NCBI RefSeq assembly: GCF_001584325.1
Contig: NZ_LSAZ01000010.1
Span: forward strand, 1-64,000
Reading direction: 5' to 3'
Source of the DNA: Bacillus nakamurai
Lineage (GTDB): Bacteria; Bacillota; Bacilli; Bacillales; Bacillaceae
DNA: 64,000 nt
In this document: positions 16,716-25,019 of the stretch, piece by piece
Numbering within the stretch: the first letter of the stretch is position 1
How the letters are laid out: every line of letters begins with the position of its first letter
Program-made: the position numbers and the translations under genes
Notes under the pieces: generated by a model
The model's input: the letters and a program-made list of their open reading frames with translations, nothing else
The model's database searches: none
What the model was told of the DNA's origin: nothing

Positions 16716-16729
16716 TGAAAGCGTTTTAG
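16716..16729 (+). promoter_or_regulatory. cre-like site upstream of mleN
   Basis: TGAAAGCGTTTTAG matches 12 of 14 positions of the CcpA-binding consensus TGWAANCGNTNWCA. It lies 26 bases before the mleN start, where binding would block elongation or initiation. Confidence 0.4.
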
Positions 16730-16754
16730 CTTTTTTCTTCTAGGGGGATTTCTT

Positions 16755-18161
16755 TTGAAAGAGGTTAGATTGCCAAATTTATTCGAAATTTTTATTGTTT
16801 TGGGAAGTTTTTTGGCGCTTGTCATGTCGTTTACGGTTTTTCTGGACTTGCCGATTCAGCTTGCTCTTTTTATTTCTTGGTTTATTGCCATGATTCTTGG
16901 AGCCAGACTCGGACATTCGTATAAAGACTTACAAACCGCGATTATAAACGGAATATCGAACGGGTTGGAAGCTGTGTTAATTCTTGTTTCGGTTGGCGCC
17001 CTTATCGGAACATGGATAGCCGGCGGGGTTGTGCCGACTTTAATTTACTACGGGCTCGAATTTATTCATCCTAATATCTTTCTTCTTGCGACCTTAATCA
17101 TTTGTTCAATTATGTCTGTGGCGACAGGGACATCTTGGGGGACTGTAGGAACAGCGGGTATTGCGATGATTGCCATTGGCGAAGGGCTGGGGATACCGCT
17201 TCCGATTGTAGCCGGTGCCGTTTTGTCAGGCGCTTACTTCGGGGACAAGCTGTCTCCTTTGTCCGACAGCACAGTGCTTGCATCATCTCTTTCAAAGGTT
17301 GATGTGCTCGATCACGTGCGGGCGATGCTGTTTTTGTCCATACCTGCGTATATCATTACAGCCATCCTTTTTACGGTGACTGGTTTTATATATGGCGGAA
17401 AACATATTGACCTTGAAAAAGTAGATTTCTTAAAGTCTTCTTTGCAGCAGACCTTTGATATTCATATTTGGATGCTCATTCCTGCTATTGTTGTCATCGT
17501 GCTTTTGGCACTAAAAAAACCATCCATGCCAGTCATTGTCATCGGAGCTTTGCTTGGAGCGATCTGGGCTGTTGTATTCCAGGGGATGAACATACCTGAT
17601 GCGCTCGGAACCGCTTATAACGGATTTTCTATTAAGACAGATGTCGAATTTCTCAATGGCCTTTTGAACCGCGGAGGAATTACAGGTATGCTCGGTTCTC
17701 TCGTCGTTATCATATTCGGCCTCGGTTTTGGCGGCTTGCTGGAGAAAATGGGCGTGCTGCAAGTGATTGTTTCAAAGTTTGAAAAGAAGCTCACGACACC
17801 AGGGAAAATAACGCTATCAACGCTGATTGTAGCCTTTTTAGCCAATATTTTCGGCTGTGCGATGTACGTTTCATTGATTTTAACGCCGAAAATTATGGAA
17901 AACAGTTATGATAAACTGAATCTTGACAGAAGGATTTTATCCCGCAACGCAGAGGTGGGCGGCACGCTGACCGCAGGGATGGTGCCTTGGTCTGATAACG
18001 GTATCTATATGGCCGGCATTCTCGGAGTGTCCACGTTTTCTTATCTGCCGTTCATGTGGCTCAGTTTTGTCTCTATAGGACTTGCTTTATTGTACGGCTA
18101 CACAGGGAAGTTCATTTGGTACACGAAAGAGAAATCCTTGCAATCTCAAAAACTGGGTTAG
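16755..18161 (+). CDS. mleN: Malate/sodium-lactate antiporter MleN (NhaC family)
   Basis: Integral membrane protein of 468 aa with about 11-12 hydrophobic segments, of the NhaC sodium/proton antiporter family. In B. subtilis MleN swaps external malate and protons for internal lactate and sodium. The family stretches GAYFGDKLSPLSDSTVLASS and GCAMYVSLILTPKIMEN are present. The start is TTG, with TAGGGGGA seven bases before it. The mleA gene begins 13 bases after its stop, so malate import and malic enzyme are made together. Confidence 0.92.
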   Translation: MKEVRLPNLFEIFIVLGSFLALVMSFTVFLDLPIQLALFISWFIAMILGARLGHSYKDLQTAIINGISNGLEAVLILVSVGALIGTWIAGGVVPTLIYYGLEFIHPNIFLLATLIICSIMSVATGTSWGTVGTAGIAMIAIGEGLGIPLPIVAGAVLSGAYFGDKLSPLSDSTVLASSLSKVDVLDHVRAMLFLSIPAYIITAILFTVTGFIYGGKHIDLEKVDFLKSSLQQTFDIHIWMLIPAIVVIVLLALKKPSMPVIVIGALLGAIWAVVFQGMNIPDALGTAYNGFSIKTDVEFLNGLLNRGGITGMLGSLVVIIFGLGFGGLLEKMGVLQVIVSKFEKKLTTPGKITLSTLIVAFLANIFGCAMYVSLILTPKIMENSYDKLNLDRRILSRNAEVGGTLTAGMVPWSDNGIYMAGILGVSTFSYLPFMWLSFVSIGLALLYGYTGKFIWYTKEKSLQSQKLG

Positions 18162-18174
18162 GAGGTTCATTTTA

Positions 18175-19488
18175 ATGATTACAAAGCATATGATTCGGAC
18201 ATTAATGATTGAAACGCCGACTATCCCCGGAAATCTGGGGAAAGTGGCTACCGCCATCGGCTTAATGGGAGGAGACATCGGGGAAGTTGAAACCGTTAAG
18301 GTCGGGCCGAACTACACGATGCGGAACATGACCGTTCAAGTCGAAAATGAAGAGCAGCTTCAAGAGGTCATTCAGGCCATCGAGGCCCTCGGTGAAGGCA
18401 TCCGGCTTCATACGGTATCAGATGAGGTGCTCTCAGCCCATGAAGGCGGCAAAATTCAGATGAAAAGCAAAATGCCGATCCGGACATTGGCGGAGCTGGG
18501 CCGTGTGTATACCCCGGGTGTTGCCGATGTTTGCAGGCTGATTGAAAACGAGCCGGAAAAAGCGTCCATTTATACGACAATCAGCAATTCTGTCGCCATA
18601 GTGACCGACGGAACGGCGATTCTTGGCCTCGGCAATATCGGCTCTGTCGCGGGAATGCCCGTTATGGAAGGGAAAGCCGCTCTTTTTGATCAGCTTGCCG
18701 GCATCAGCGGAATTCCGATTTTGCTCGATACCTCCGACCCGGAAGAAATCATTCGCACAGTGAAACATATTTCTCCGGGCTTCAGCGGAATTTTGCTTGA
18801 AGATATCGGCTCGCCGCATTGCTTTGACATAGAGGACCGCCTGAAAGAGGATTTAAATATACCTGTCATGCATGATGATCAGCACGGCACGGCGGTTGTC
18901 ACCCTTGCTGCAGCGATTTCGGCTTGTAAAAGCGCCGGCCTTGATTTAAAAGAAGCGAAGGTCGGACAAATCGGGCTTGGCGCGGCAGGAGTAGCGATTT
19001 GCCGCATGTTTATGGCATACGGAGTCAAAGCCGTTTGCGGAACGGACAAGTCAGAAGAAGCAATGGACCGCCTCGCTCAATACGGCGGCCAGCCGCTTGA
19101 AAGCATCAAGGAGTTAATGGACACATGCGACATTGTTATCAGCACGACCGGAGTTCCCGGTCTGATTAAAAAAGAGTATGTCAAACAGGGCCAGGTCATT
19201 TTGGCATTGTCTAATCCGAAACCGGAAATTGAACCGGAGGAGGCATTAGAAGCGGGTGCTGCCTATGCGGCAGACGGCCGTTCAGTCAATAATGTCCTCG
19301 GTTTCCCCGGCATTTTCCGAGGCGCGCTGAACGCCAAAAGCAAGGTGATTGATCATGAGATGCTCGTTGCGGCCGCAGAAGCCATTGCTTCTTGTACAAA
19401 GCACGGGGATCTCGTGCCGCAGCCGCTTGATCCGAAAGTGCATCAAGCCGTTGCAGCCGCCGTTGAACGTACGGCAAGAGGCAAGTAA
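18175..19488 (+). CDS. mleA: NAD-dependent malic enzyme MleA with ACT domain
   Basis: Decarboxylates malate to pyruvate (malolactic-type metabolism). Protein of 437 aa. Residues 1-85 form an ACT regulatory domain (LMIETPTIPGNLGKVATAIG), followed by the malic enzyme catalytic part (LAELGRVYTPGVADVC, DGTAILGLGNIGS, HDDQHGTAVV) and the NAD fold (VGQIGLGAAGVAI). The ATG at 18175 follows TTAGGAGG; the longer upstream frame overlaps mleN and has no such site. The ACT domain suggests control by a small ligand. Confidence 0.93.
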   Translation: MITKHMIRTLMIETPTIPGNLGKVATAIGLMGGDIGEVETVKVGPNYTMRNMTVQVENEEQLQEVIQAIEALGEGIRLHTVSDEVLSAHEGGKIQMKSKMPIRTLAELGRVYTPGVADVCRLIENEPEKASIYTTISNSVAIVTDGTAILGLGNIGSVAGMPVMEGKAALFDQLAGISGIPILLDTSDPEEIIRTVKHISPGFSGILLEDIGSPHCFDIEDRLKEDLNIPVMHDDQHGTAVVTLAAAISACKSAGLDLKEAKVGQIGLGAAGVAICRMFMAYGVKAVCGTDKSEEAMDRLAQYGGQPLESIKELMDTCDIVISTTGVPGLIKKEYVKQGQVILALSNPKPEIEPEEALEAGAAYAADGRSVNNVLGFPGIFRGALNAKSKVIDHEMLVAAAEAIASCTKHGDLVPQPLDPKVHQAVAAAVERTARGK

Positions 19489-19498
19489 ATATTGCTTA

Positions 19499-19531
19499 CA
19501 GCACCGGATTCTCTTCCGGTGCTGTTTTTTT
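19499..19531 (+). terminator. Terminator after mleA
   Basis: CAGCACCGGA (19499-19508), loop TTCTCT, TCCGGTGCTG (19515-19524), seven T. Strong. Confidence 0.95.
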
Positions 19532-19600
19532 ACAGTGAATAAGAGCGGAATTCTTTGGCAAGCTAATAGGAAGCAAAAGTCGGAATAAAGAGGTGTCAAT

Positions 19601-19891
19601 ATGGATTATTTTCCGCTGATCCATACAAATATTTGGGATGCGGTCATCGGTGTGCCGGTCGTCTTATGCGTGACGCAGCTTATTAAGGTGTTCTGCCGGG
19701 TTCCGAGTCCATACGTCCCTGTCATTGCCCTTGCGGCCGGTAACATTGTTTCGATCGTTTTCGGCCATCATGAGCACGTGTATGCGGGGATTTTTATGGG
19801 GTTTTTTTACGGATATGCCGCGATGGGAAGCTTTTCGTCGACGAAAACTTCTCTTCGCGCTTACCGGACGAAACATGAACCGTATTCATAA
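19601..19891 (+). CDS. Small membrane protein of unknown function, holin-like
   Basis: Protein of 96 aa with three hydrophobic segments at about residues 10-28, 36-53 and 58-75 and a basic tail (SLRAYRTKHEP). GAGGTG lies seven bases before the ATG. I do not recognise it with certainty. Its size, spacing of spans and charged end resemble small holins and other short channel-like proteins, but it is not beside any phage gene or endolysin. It sits alone between mleA and yqkK, each gap being under 120 bases. Confidence 0.65.
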   Translation: MDYFPLIHTNIWDAVIGVPVVLCVTQLIKVFCRVPSPYVPVIALAAGNIVSIVFGHHEHVYAGIFMGFFYGYAAMGSFSSTKTSLRAYRTKHEPYS

Positions 19892-19947
19892 ACATGCCGG
19901 CTGAAATCTGCTATCATAAAGACAAAGGTAAAAGGAGTGATTGGCAG

Positions 19948-20175
19948 ATGGCAAAAAGCAAAGCAAGAAAAAAACGCGCGCATCTCGCAAGAAACGGAGT
20001 GCGTGACGTGTCATTATCACGGGGAGCGCAGCCGTCCTTCAGCACGCATGAACGGATGACCAAAAGCAAAAAGGACCGTCTTCAAAATATCAAGCATAAA
20101 AAGAGGAATCCTTATGATCACTATAGTGATGGCAGGGATTCTTTTTTTGTGCCGCAATCTTGCAGCTTTCTATGA
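19948..20175 (+). CDS. yqkK: YqkK-like small basic protein, with an apparently extended C-terminus
   Basis: Protein of 75 aa with a very basic N-terminus (MAKSKARKKRAHLARNG) and the pattern ERMTKSKKDRL. AAAGGAG lies seven bases before the ATG. The B. subtilis homologue is, as I recall, about 71 aa and should end near NPYDHYSD. Here the frame runs on through a complete terminator hairpin and its T tract (GRDSFFVPQSCSFL), so the original stop seems to have been lost or shifted. The tail is unlikely to be functional. Function unknown; nucleic-acid binding is possible from charge alone. Confidence 0.65.
   Translation: MAKSKARKKRAHLARNGVRDVSLSRGAQPSFSTHERMTKSKKDRLQNIKHKKRNPYDHYSDGRDSFFVPQSCSFL
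20105..20148 (+). terminator. Terminator lying inside the yqkK frame
   Basis: GGAATCCT (from 20105) pairs with AGGGATTC (20134-20141, one bulged base), with the inner perfect palindrome ATCACTATAGTGAT (20117-20130), and seven T follow. The yqkK stop codon is 27 bases beyond it. Confidence 0.75.
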
Positions 20176-20182
20176 TTTCTCT

Positions 20183-20211
20183 GTCATGTTTTCTCTTTTC
20201 TTTCATACAAT
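20183..20211 (+). promoter_or_regulatory. Sigma-E promoter of spoIIM
   Basis: GTCATGTT (20183-20190), 13 bases, CATACAAT (20204-20211). The -10 fits the sigma-E consensus CATACAMT exactly, and spoIIM is known in B. subtilis to be read by sigma E. Confidence 0.75.
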
Positions 20212-20251
20212 CTACTAAATTAAGTCAATAGAGTATGCGGGAGGAAACGGT

Positions 20252-20896
20252 ATGCGAAAACAATCGTACAAAGAAATGTTTTTTCGCCATGTAAAGGATC
20301 ATCTGTCTCTTTATATATTTGTCTTTGTCTTGTTTTTAATGGGAGTCATCTTCGGGGCTATCATTGTCAACAGCATGACAATTACGCAAAAAGAAGATTT
20401 ATATTACTATTTAAGCAAGTTTTTCGGGCAGCTGTCTGATGGGAAGCATGCCGGCGCTTCAGAGATGTTTTGGCAAGCCGTCTTTCATGATGTAAAATAC
20501 TTGGGGCTGATGTGGATTTTGGGTATATCCGTCATCGGATTGCCGGTTATTTTTATCATGGTCTTTCTAAAGGGGATTGTTGTCGGATTTACGGTCGGTT
20601 TTTTAGTGAATCAAATGGGGATGAACGGCTTTTTCCTGTCATTCATTTCGGTGCTGCCGCAAAATATCGTGCTGATTCCCGCGTATCTCATTATGGGGAC
20701 ATGCTCAATCGCTTTTTCGCTGAAACTGATCAGGCAGCTGTTTGTGAAGCGGAGCCTTCATGATGCGCCGATTCAATGGTTTGGACGCTACGCCCTTGTA
20801 CTTGTGCTCATTTTGCTTTTGTCACTCCTATCCTCATTTTTAGAAGCGTATGTGTCTCCGCTCTTTATGGAGAAGCTGTCATCGCGAATTTTTTAG
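20252..20896 (+). CDS. spoIIM: Stage II sporulation protein M
   Basis: Membrane protein of 214 aa with about five spans. With SpoIID and SpoIIP it forms the machine that thins septal peptidoglycan and drives engulfment of the forespore. Features include the N-terminal cytosolic [18 protein letters not shown] and the conserved [19 protein letters not shown] segment. GGGAGG precedes the ATG. A sigma-E promoter stands 41 bases upstream. Single gene, followed by fur. Confidence 0.95.
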   Translation: MRKQSYKEMFFRHVKDHLSLYIFVFVLFLMGVIFGAIIVNSMTITQKEDLYYYLSKFFGQLSDGKHAGASEMFWQAVFHDVKYLGLMWILGISVIGLPVIFIMVFLKGIVVGFTVGFLVNQMGMNGFFLSFISVLPQNIVLIPAYLIMGTCSIAFSLKLIRQLFVKRSLHDAPIQWFGRYALVLVLILLLSLLSSFLEAYVSPLFMEKLSSRIF

Positions 20897-20932
20897 AATA
20901 ATTATTAAAAAATAATATTTTTATTTATCAGT

Positions 20933-20947
20933 TTATAATAATTATAG
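20933..20947 (+). promoter_or_regulatory. PerR box upstream of fur
   Basis: TTATAATAATTATAG matches 14 of 15 positions of the PerR consensus TTATAATNATTATAA. It touches the -35 element of the fur promoter. PerR control of fur is established in B. subtilis. Confidence 0.85.
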
Positions 20948-20976
20948 TTGGAACTCTGCGCGTATTTTGTTATAAT
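20948..20976 (+). promoter_or_regulatory. Sigma-A promoter of fur
   Basis: TTGGAA (20948-20953), 17 bases, TATAAT (20971-20976). Confidence 0.8.
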
Positions 20977-21008
20977 GGGTCATGGAATGCGGCGTAGGAG
21001 GGAAAGAC

Positions 21009-21458
21009 ATGGAAAACCGTATTGATCGAATTAAAAAGCAGCTGCACTCATCAAGCTACAAGCTTACGCCTCAGCGTGAAGCGACAGTAAGGGTGCTGCT
21101 TGAAAACGAAGAAGACCATTTAAGCGCAGAAGATGTATACCTCCTCGTAAAAGAGAAATCTCCTGAAATTGGTCTCGCTACTGTATACCGTACATTAGAA
21201 TTATTAACAGAATTAAAAGTCGTTGATAAAATTAACTTCGGGGACGGCGTATCCCGCTATGACCTTCGCAAAGAAGGCGCGGCCCACTTTCACCATCACT
21301 TGGTGTGCATGGAGTGCGGAGCCGTCGATGAAATTGAAGAAGATCTGCTTGAAGACGTTGAAGAAGTCATTGAACGTGGTTGGAAATTTAAAATTAAAGA
21401 TCATAGATTGACTTTTCACGGCATCTGCCATCGCTGTCACGGAAAAGAAACAGAATAA
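21009..21458 (+). CDS. fur: Ferric uptake regulator Fur
   Basis: Iron-sensing repressor of 149 aa, the length of B. subtilis Fur. It has the N-terminal winged helix (YKLTPQREATVRVL; GLATVYRTLELL) and the His-rich metal segment AHFHHHLVC. A structural zinc site uses Cys100, Cys103, Cys140 and Cys143. The ATG follows TAGGAGGG. PerR box and sigma-A promoter lie directly upstream, so peroxide stress should raise Fur. The candidate Fur box near fer (59388-59402) could be one of its targets. Confidence 0.97.
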   Translation: MENRIDRIKKQLHSSSYKLTPQREATVRVLLENEEDHLSAEDVYLLVKEKSPEIGLATVYRTLELLTELKVVDKINFGDGVSRYDLRKEGAAHFHHHLVCMECGAVDEIEEDLLEDVEEVIERGWKFKIKDHRLTFHGICHRCHGKETE

Positions 21459-21467
21459 AAGCCTTTG

Positions 21468-21496
21468 AACCTTTTCTATTCGGAAAGGGTTTTTTG
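21468..21496 (+). terminator. Terminator after fur
   Basis: AACCTTTTC (21468-21476) pairs with GAAAGGGTT (ending near 21491, one G-T pair) and is followed by a T run. A 14-base direct repeat, TAAAAGCCTTTGAA, occurs on both sides of it (near 21456 and 21509). Confidence 0.8.
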
Positions 21497-21572
21497 CTGT
21501 TTTTATGTATAAAAGCCTTTGAAATTGGCATAAGGTGTACTAACAGTTGCCAAAGAAAGGGTCGATCGGGAC

Positions 21573-21800
21573 ATGGGCAGATTCATGAAAACAGCCGTAG
21601 ATACCATCAAAGTGTTTATTCTGTTCACAGGTTTTACCGCGCTGTTCTATTATGCTATGATATGGGTGAATTCAGAGTATGAAAACTATCATCGGTACGA
21701 TAAGCCGGAAGGCTCCGCCGTCAAAGTAGCCGGAATGGAAAATGAGGAGAAGGACGGCTGGTTCGGCCGATTGATCTTTTTTTACCAAAACGGGGAGTAG
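21573..21800 (+). CDS. yqzK: YqzK, single-span membrane protein
   Basis: Protein of 75 aa with one hydrophobic span at about residues 10-32 and an acidic tail ([25 protein letters not shown]). It matches YqzK, usually found between fur and xerD. The binding site before ATG 21573 is weak (GGG of GATCGGGAC), and ATG at 21585 is an alternative start. It ends seven bases before xerD and is likely cotranscribed. Function unknown. Confidence 0.8.
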   Translation: MGRFMKTAVDTIKVFILFTGFTALFYYAMIWVNSEYENYHRYDKPEGSAVKVAGMENEEKDGWFGRLIFFYQNGE

Positions 21801-21807
21801 ATCGAGA

Positions 21808-22698
21808 GTGAAGGATCAAATTAAGGATTTCATCCATTATGTGAGGGTTGAAAGAGGGCTGTCCCAAAATACGATGATGTCCTATGAGCGTGATCTGAAA
21901 AGTTATTCTCTCTTCTTAACAGAAACCCTTCAGATCGCATCATGGAATGATGTGACCCGACTTCATATTATTCAATATTTAAAGCATATAAAGGACTCCG
22001 GGAAATCCGGGAAGACATCCGCCAGACATTTGGCGTCGATCCGTTCGTTTCATCAATTTATGCTGAGGGAAAAAGTCACTGATAAAGACCCTTCCGTACA
22101 TATTGAAACACAAAAAACAGAGCGGACGCTCCCGAAAGTGCTGGCGCTGAACGAAGTAGAACTGCTATTGGACACGCCTAAGCTTGACAGCCCATTCGGC
22201 CTCAGGGACAAAGCAATGCTTGAACTGCTGTATGCCACAGGCATCAGGGTCAGTGAAATGATTGAGCTGAAATTGTCCGATGTCCATTTGTCAATGGGAT
22301 TTGTCCGCTGCTTCGGGAAAGGCCGGAAAGAGCGGATCGTGCCGATCGGTGAAGCCGCAGCCCACGCGATAGAAGAATACGTCGGGAAAGCCAGGGGGAA
22401 ACTATTAAAGAAAAACGTGACCGAAGCGCTTTTTTTAAACCATCACGGCAGGCAGATCAGCCGTCAGGGCTTTTGGAAAAACTTAAAAAAAATAGCGCTT
22501 GAAGCGGGAATCAGAAAAGAGCTGACACCGCACACGCTCCGGCACTCTTTTGCCACGCATCTGCTTGAAAACGGAGCTGATTTGCGGGCGGTGCAGGAGA
22601 TGCTGGGACATGCCGATATTTCCACGACGCAAATTTATACACATGTGACAAAAACAAGGCTGAAGGACGTGTATAAGCAATATCATCCGCGCGCCTAG
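21808..22698 (+). CDS. xerD: Site-specific tyrosine recombinase XerD (RipX)
   Basis: With CodV/XerC it resolves chromosome dimers at dif. Protein of 296 aa with an N-terminal SAM-like domain and a C-terminal catalytic domain. All active-site residues are present: Arg147, Lys171, His242, Arg245, His268 and Tyr277 ([24 protein letters not shown]). The start is GTG with CGGGGAG upstream. The dif site is not in this window. It sits between yqzK and the drm operon. Confidence 0.95.
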   Translation: MKDQIKDFIHYVRVERGLSQNTMMSYERDLKSYSLFLTETLQIASWNDVTRLHIIQYLKHIKDSGKSGKTSARHLASIRSFHQFMLREKVTDKDPSVHIETQKTERTLPKVLALNEVELLLDTPKLDSPFGLRDKAMLELLYATGIRVSEMIELKLSDVHLSMGFVRCFGKGRKERIVPIGEAAAHAIEEYVGKARGKLLKKNVTEALFLNHHGRQISRQGFWKNLKKIALEAGIRKELTPHTLRHSFATHLLENGADLRAVQEMLGHADISTTQIYTHVTKTRLKDVYKQYHPRA

Positions 22699-22700
22699 CG

Positions 22701-22729
22701 GCCTCTGCCGCAGGGGCTGCGGTTTTTTT
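22701..22729 (+). terminator. Terminator after xerD
   Basis: CCGCA (22708-22712), GGGGC, TGCGG (22718-22722), seven T. Short stem but strong tail. Confidence 0.75.
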
Positions 22730-22778
22730 CTGTGCCCGGAGCGGAATATAGCGAAGGTTCTTATTATTTGAATTTGCA

Positions 22779-22808
22779 TTGTCAACGGGAATGTAAACGG
22801 TTTATACT
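22779..22808 (+). promoter_or_regulatory. Promoter of drm-pupG
   Basis: TTGTCA (22779-22784), 18 bases, TATACT (22803-22808). The overlapping cre-like site would allow glucose repression. Confidence 0.65.
22792..22805 (+). promoter_or_regulatory. cre-like site over the drm promoter
   Basis: TGTAAACGGTTTAT matches 12 of 14 positions of the CcpA consensus and covers part of the -10 element. CcpA repression of drm-pupG has been described in B. subtilis. Confidence 0.65.
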
Positions 22809-22864
22809 TGAGTTGTCTGACCTCTGTAAGATACAATGAACAGATGGAAGAAAAGGAGGCTTTT

Positions 22865-24052
22865 ATGATGTCTGATTACAAATATAAACGCGTATTTTTA
22901 ATCGTCATGGATTCTGTCGGAATCGGTGAAGCGCCGGATGCCGCTGATTTTAATGATAAAGGCGCAAATACGCTCGGGCACATTGCCGAACAGATGAACG
23001 GCTTACATATGCCGAATATGGCGCAGCTCGGTCTCGGGCTGATCGGAGACATCCGCGGTGTCGAAAAAACCGAACATCCCCTTGCTTATTACGGAAAAAT
23101 GCAGGAGGCGTCTAACGGGAAGGATACGATGACGGGTCATTGGGAAATCATGGGTCTGTATATCGAAAAACCGTTCAAAGTGTTCCCGGAAGGATTTCCT
23201 GATGAACTTTTGCAAGAGCTTGAAAAACGTTCAGGGCGGAAAATCATCGGAAATAAACCGGCTTCAGGTACGGCGATCTTAGATGAGCTCGGCAAAGAAC
23301 ATATGGAAACAGGAGCGCTGATTGTTTATACATCGGCAGATTCCGTTTTGCAAATTGCCGCCCATGAGGATGTCGTTCCGCTTGAAGAGCTGTACAAAAT
23401 CTGTGAGACGGCCAGAGAGCTGACTCTTGATCCGAAGTACATGGTCGGCCGGATCATCGCGCGCCCGTTCGTCGGAGAACCCGGCAGCTTTAAACGGACG
23501 CCGAACCGCCATGACTATGCCCTTAAGCCATTTGGCCGTACGGTGATGAATGAGCTGAAGGACAGCGGGTTGGACGTGATTTCTATCGGGAAAATTTCTG
23601 ACATTTATGATGGGGAAGGCATAACGTCTTCACGCAGAACGGTTTCTAATATGGACGGCGTGGACAAAGTGATTGAAACGCTCGATGAAGATTTTACGGG
23701 CATCAGCTTTGCCAACCTCGTCGATTTTGACGCGCTGTACGGACATCGCCGTGACCCTCTCGGCTACGGAAAAGCGCTTGAAGAATTTGACGCAAGGCTT
23801 CCGGAAGTATTTGAAAAAATGAGGGAAGACGATTGCCTCATTATTACGGCTGACCACGGTAATGATCCGATCCATCACGGCACGGATCACACGAGGGAAT
23901 TTGTGCCGCTTCTTGTGTACAGCAAAAAGCATAAACACGCTGAACACTTGCCGCTTGCGGATACATTTGCCGATATCGGCGCGACCATAGCGGATAATTT
24001 CAAAACTGAAAAACCGAAATACGGAAAAAGCTTTTTATCACGATTACAGTAG
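22865..24052 (+). CDS. drm: Phosphopentomutase
   Basis: Interconverts ribose or deoxyribose 1-phosphate and 5-phosphate during nucleoside use. Protein of 395 aa of the alkaline phosphatase superfamily with two-metal site (Asp16 in [20 protein letters not shown] near the C-terminus) and the phosphorylated threonine in DTMTGHWE (about residues 87-94). AAGGAGG lies five bases before the first of two ATGs. It is also called deoB. The pupG gene follows after 11 bases and supplies its substrate. Confidence 0.96.
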   Translation: MMSDYKYKRVFLIVMDSVGIGEAPDAADFNDKGANTLGHIAEQMNGLHMPNMAQLGLGLIGDIRGVEKTEHPLAYYGKMQEASNGKDTMTGHWEIMGLYIEKPFKVFPEGFPDELLQELEKRSGRKIIGNKPASGTAILDELGKEHMETGALIVYTSADSVLQIAAHEDVVPLEELYKICETARELTLDPKYMVGRIIARPFVGEPGSFKRTPNRHDYALKPFGRTVMNELKDSGLDVISIGKISDIYDGEGITSSRRTVSNMDGVDKVIETLDEDFTGISFANLVDFDALYGHRRDPLGYGKALEEFDARLPEVFEKMREDDCLIITADHGNDPIHHGTDHTREFVPLLVYSKKHKHAEHLPLADTFADIGATIADNFKTEKPKYGKSFLSRLQ

Positions 24053-24063
24053 GGGGACTTTTT

Positions 24064-24882
24064 TTGAAACAAAAAATTGAACGGGCCGCTGCATTTATTA
24101 AAGAAAACTTGAAAGAAACGCCTAAAGTCGGTTTGATTTTAGGCTCAGGGCTCGGGGTGCTGGCCGATGAAATTGAGGGAGCTGTCAAGCTTACATATGA
24201 AAATATCCCTGATTTTCCGGTCTCAACCGTAGAAGGCCATGCGGGCCAGCTTGTGCTGGGAACGCTTGAGGGTGTGCAAGTCATTGCGATGCAGGGCCGC
24301 TTTCATTACTATGAAGGCTATTCAATGGACCAGGTGACGTTTCCCGTCCGTGTCATGAAGGCGCTTGGCGTCGAATCACTTATCGTGACGAACGCAGCCG
24401 GCGGCATTAACACAGAGTTTCGCGCCGGCGATCTGATGATTATCACGGATCATATCAACTTTATGGGCACGAATCCGTTAATCGGACCGAACGAAGCCGA
24501 TTTCGGAGCAAGATTCCCTGACATGTCAGAAGCCTATGACAAACAGCTGTCAAGCTTAGCTGAAAAAACAGCAAATGAGCTTAACATTCCTGTTCAAAAA
24601 GGCGTGTATACGGCCGTTACGGGGCCTTCCTACGAAACGCCTGCCGAGGTGCGCTTTTTAAGAACAATGGGCTCTGATGCTGTCGGAATGTCGACTGTTC
24701 CGGAAGTCATCGTCGCAAACCACGCCGGTATGCGTGTCCTCGGTATTTCCTGCATTTCCAATGCGGCTGCCGGTATTCTTGACCAGCCGTTATCTCATGA
24801 TGAGGTAATGGAAATGACGGAAAAAGTAAAAGGCGGCTTTTTGAAGCTTGTAAAAGCTGTTGTCGCCCGTTCTCAATCATAA
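24064..24882 (+). CDS. pupG: Purine nucleoside phosphorylase I
   Basis: Splits guanosine, inosine and deoxy forms with phosphate to give base and (deoxy)ribose 1-phosphate, which Drm then converts. Protein of 272 aa of the trimeric PNP family (also punA). Visible motifs are the phosphate loop LILGSGLGVLADEI, QGRFHYYEGYS, VTNAAGGINTEF and GPSYETPAEVRFLR. The start is TTG with TAGGGGGAC upstream. It forms an operon with drm and ends in a strong terminator. Confidence 0.95.
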   Translation: MKQKIERAAAFIKENLKETPKVGLILGSGLGVLADEIEGAVKLTYENIPDFPVSTVEGHAGQLVLGTLEGVQVIAMQGRFHYYEGYSMDQVTFPVRVMKALGVESLIVTNAAGGINTEFRAGDLMIITDHINFMGTNPLIGPNEADFGARFPDMSEAYDKQLSSLAEKTANELNIPVQKGVYTAVTGPSYETPAEVRFLRTMGSDAVGMSTVPEVIVANHAGMRVLGISCISNAAAGILDQPLSHDEVMEMTEKVKGGFLKLVKAVVARSQS

Positions 24883-24894
24883 CAAAATAACAAG

Positions 24895-24926
24895 ACAGCT
24901 GTTTCTTAAGAAGCAGCTGTTTTTTT
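24895..24926 (+). terminator. Terminator after pupG
   Basis: ACAGCTG...TTTC, loop TTAA, GAAG-CAGCTGT, six T (24921-24926). Confidence 0.9.
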
Positions 24927-24960
24927 ATGCCTTCTAAACGAAACATTTTCCATATAAGGC

Positions 24961-24989
24961 GTATAAAACCACCCGGCTTGGAAAAAATA
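24961..24989 (+). promoter_or_regulatory. Sigma-F (or G) promoter of dacF
   Basis: GTATA (24961-24965), 14 bases, GGAAAAAATA (24980-24989), fitting the sigma-F pattern GYATA and GGNRANAMTW. DacF is known to be forespore-expressed. Confidence 0.65.
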
Positions 24990-25019
24990 AAAAGGATTAT
25001 GAAATGGAGGGCTTTGGAG

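Noticed and set aside
16720-16742. AAAGC/GCTTT stem with T run before mleN as an attenuator
   Set aside because: Only five base pairs in the stem; too weak to claim.
21456-21523. 14-base direct repeat around the fur terminator as possible mobile-element scar
   Set aside because: The sequence between is only the terminator, with no inverted ends or transposase remnant; chance or local slippage is enough.
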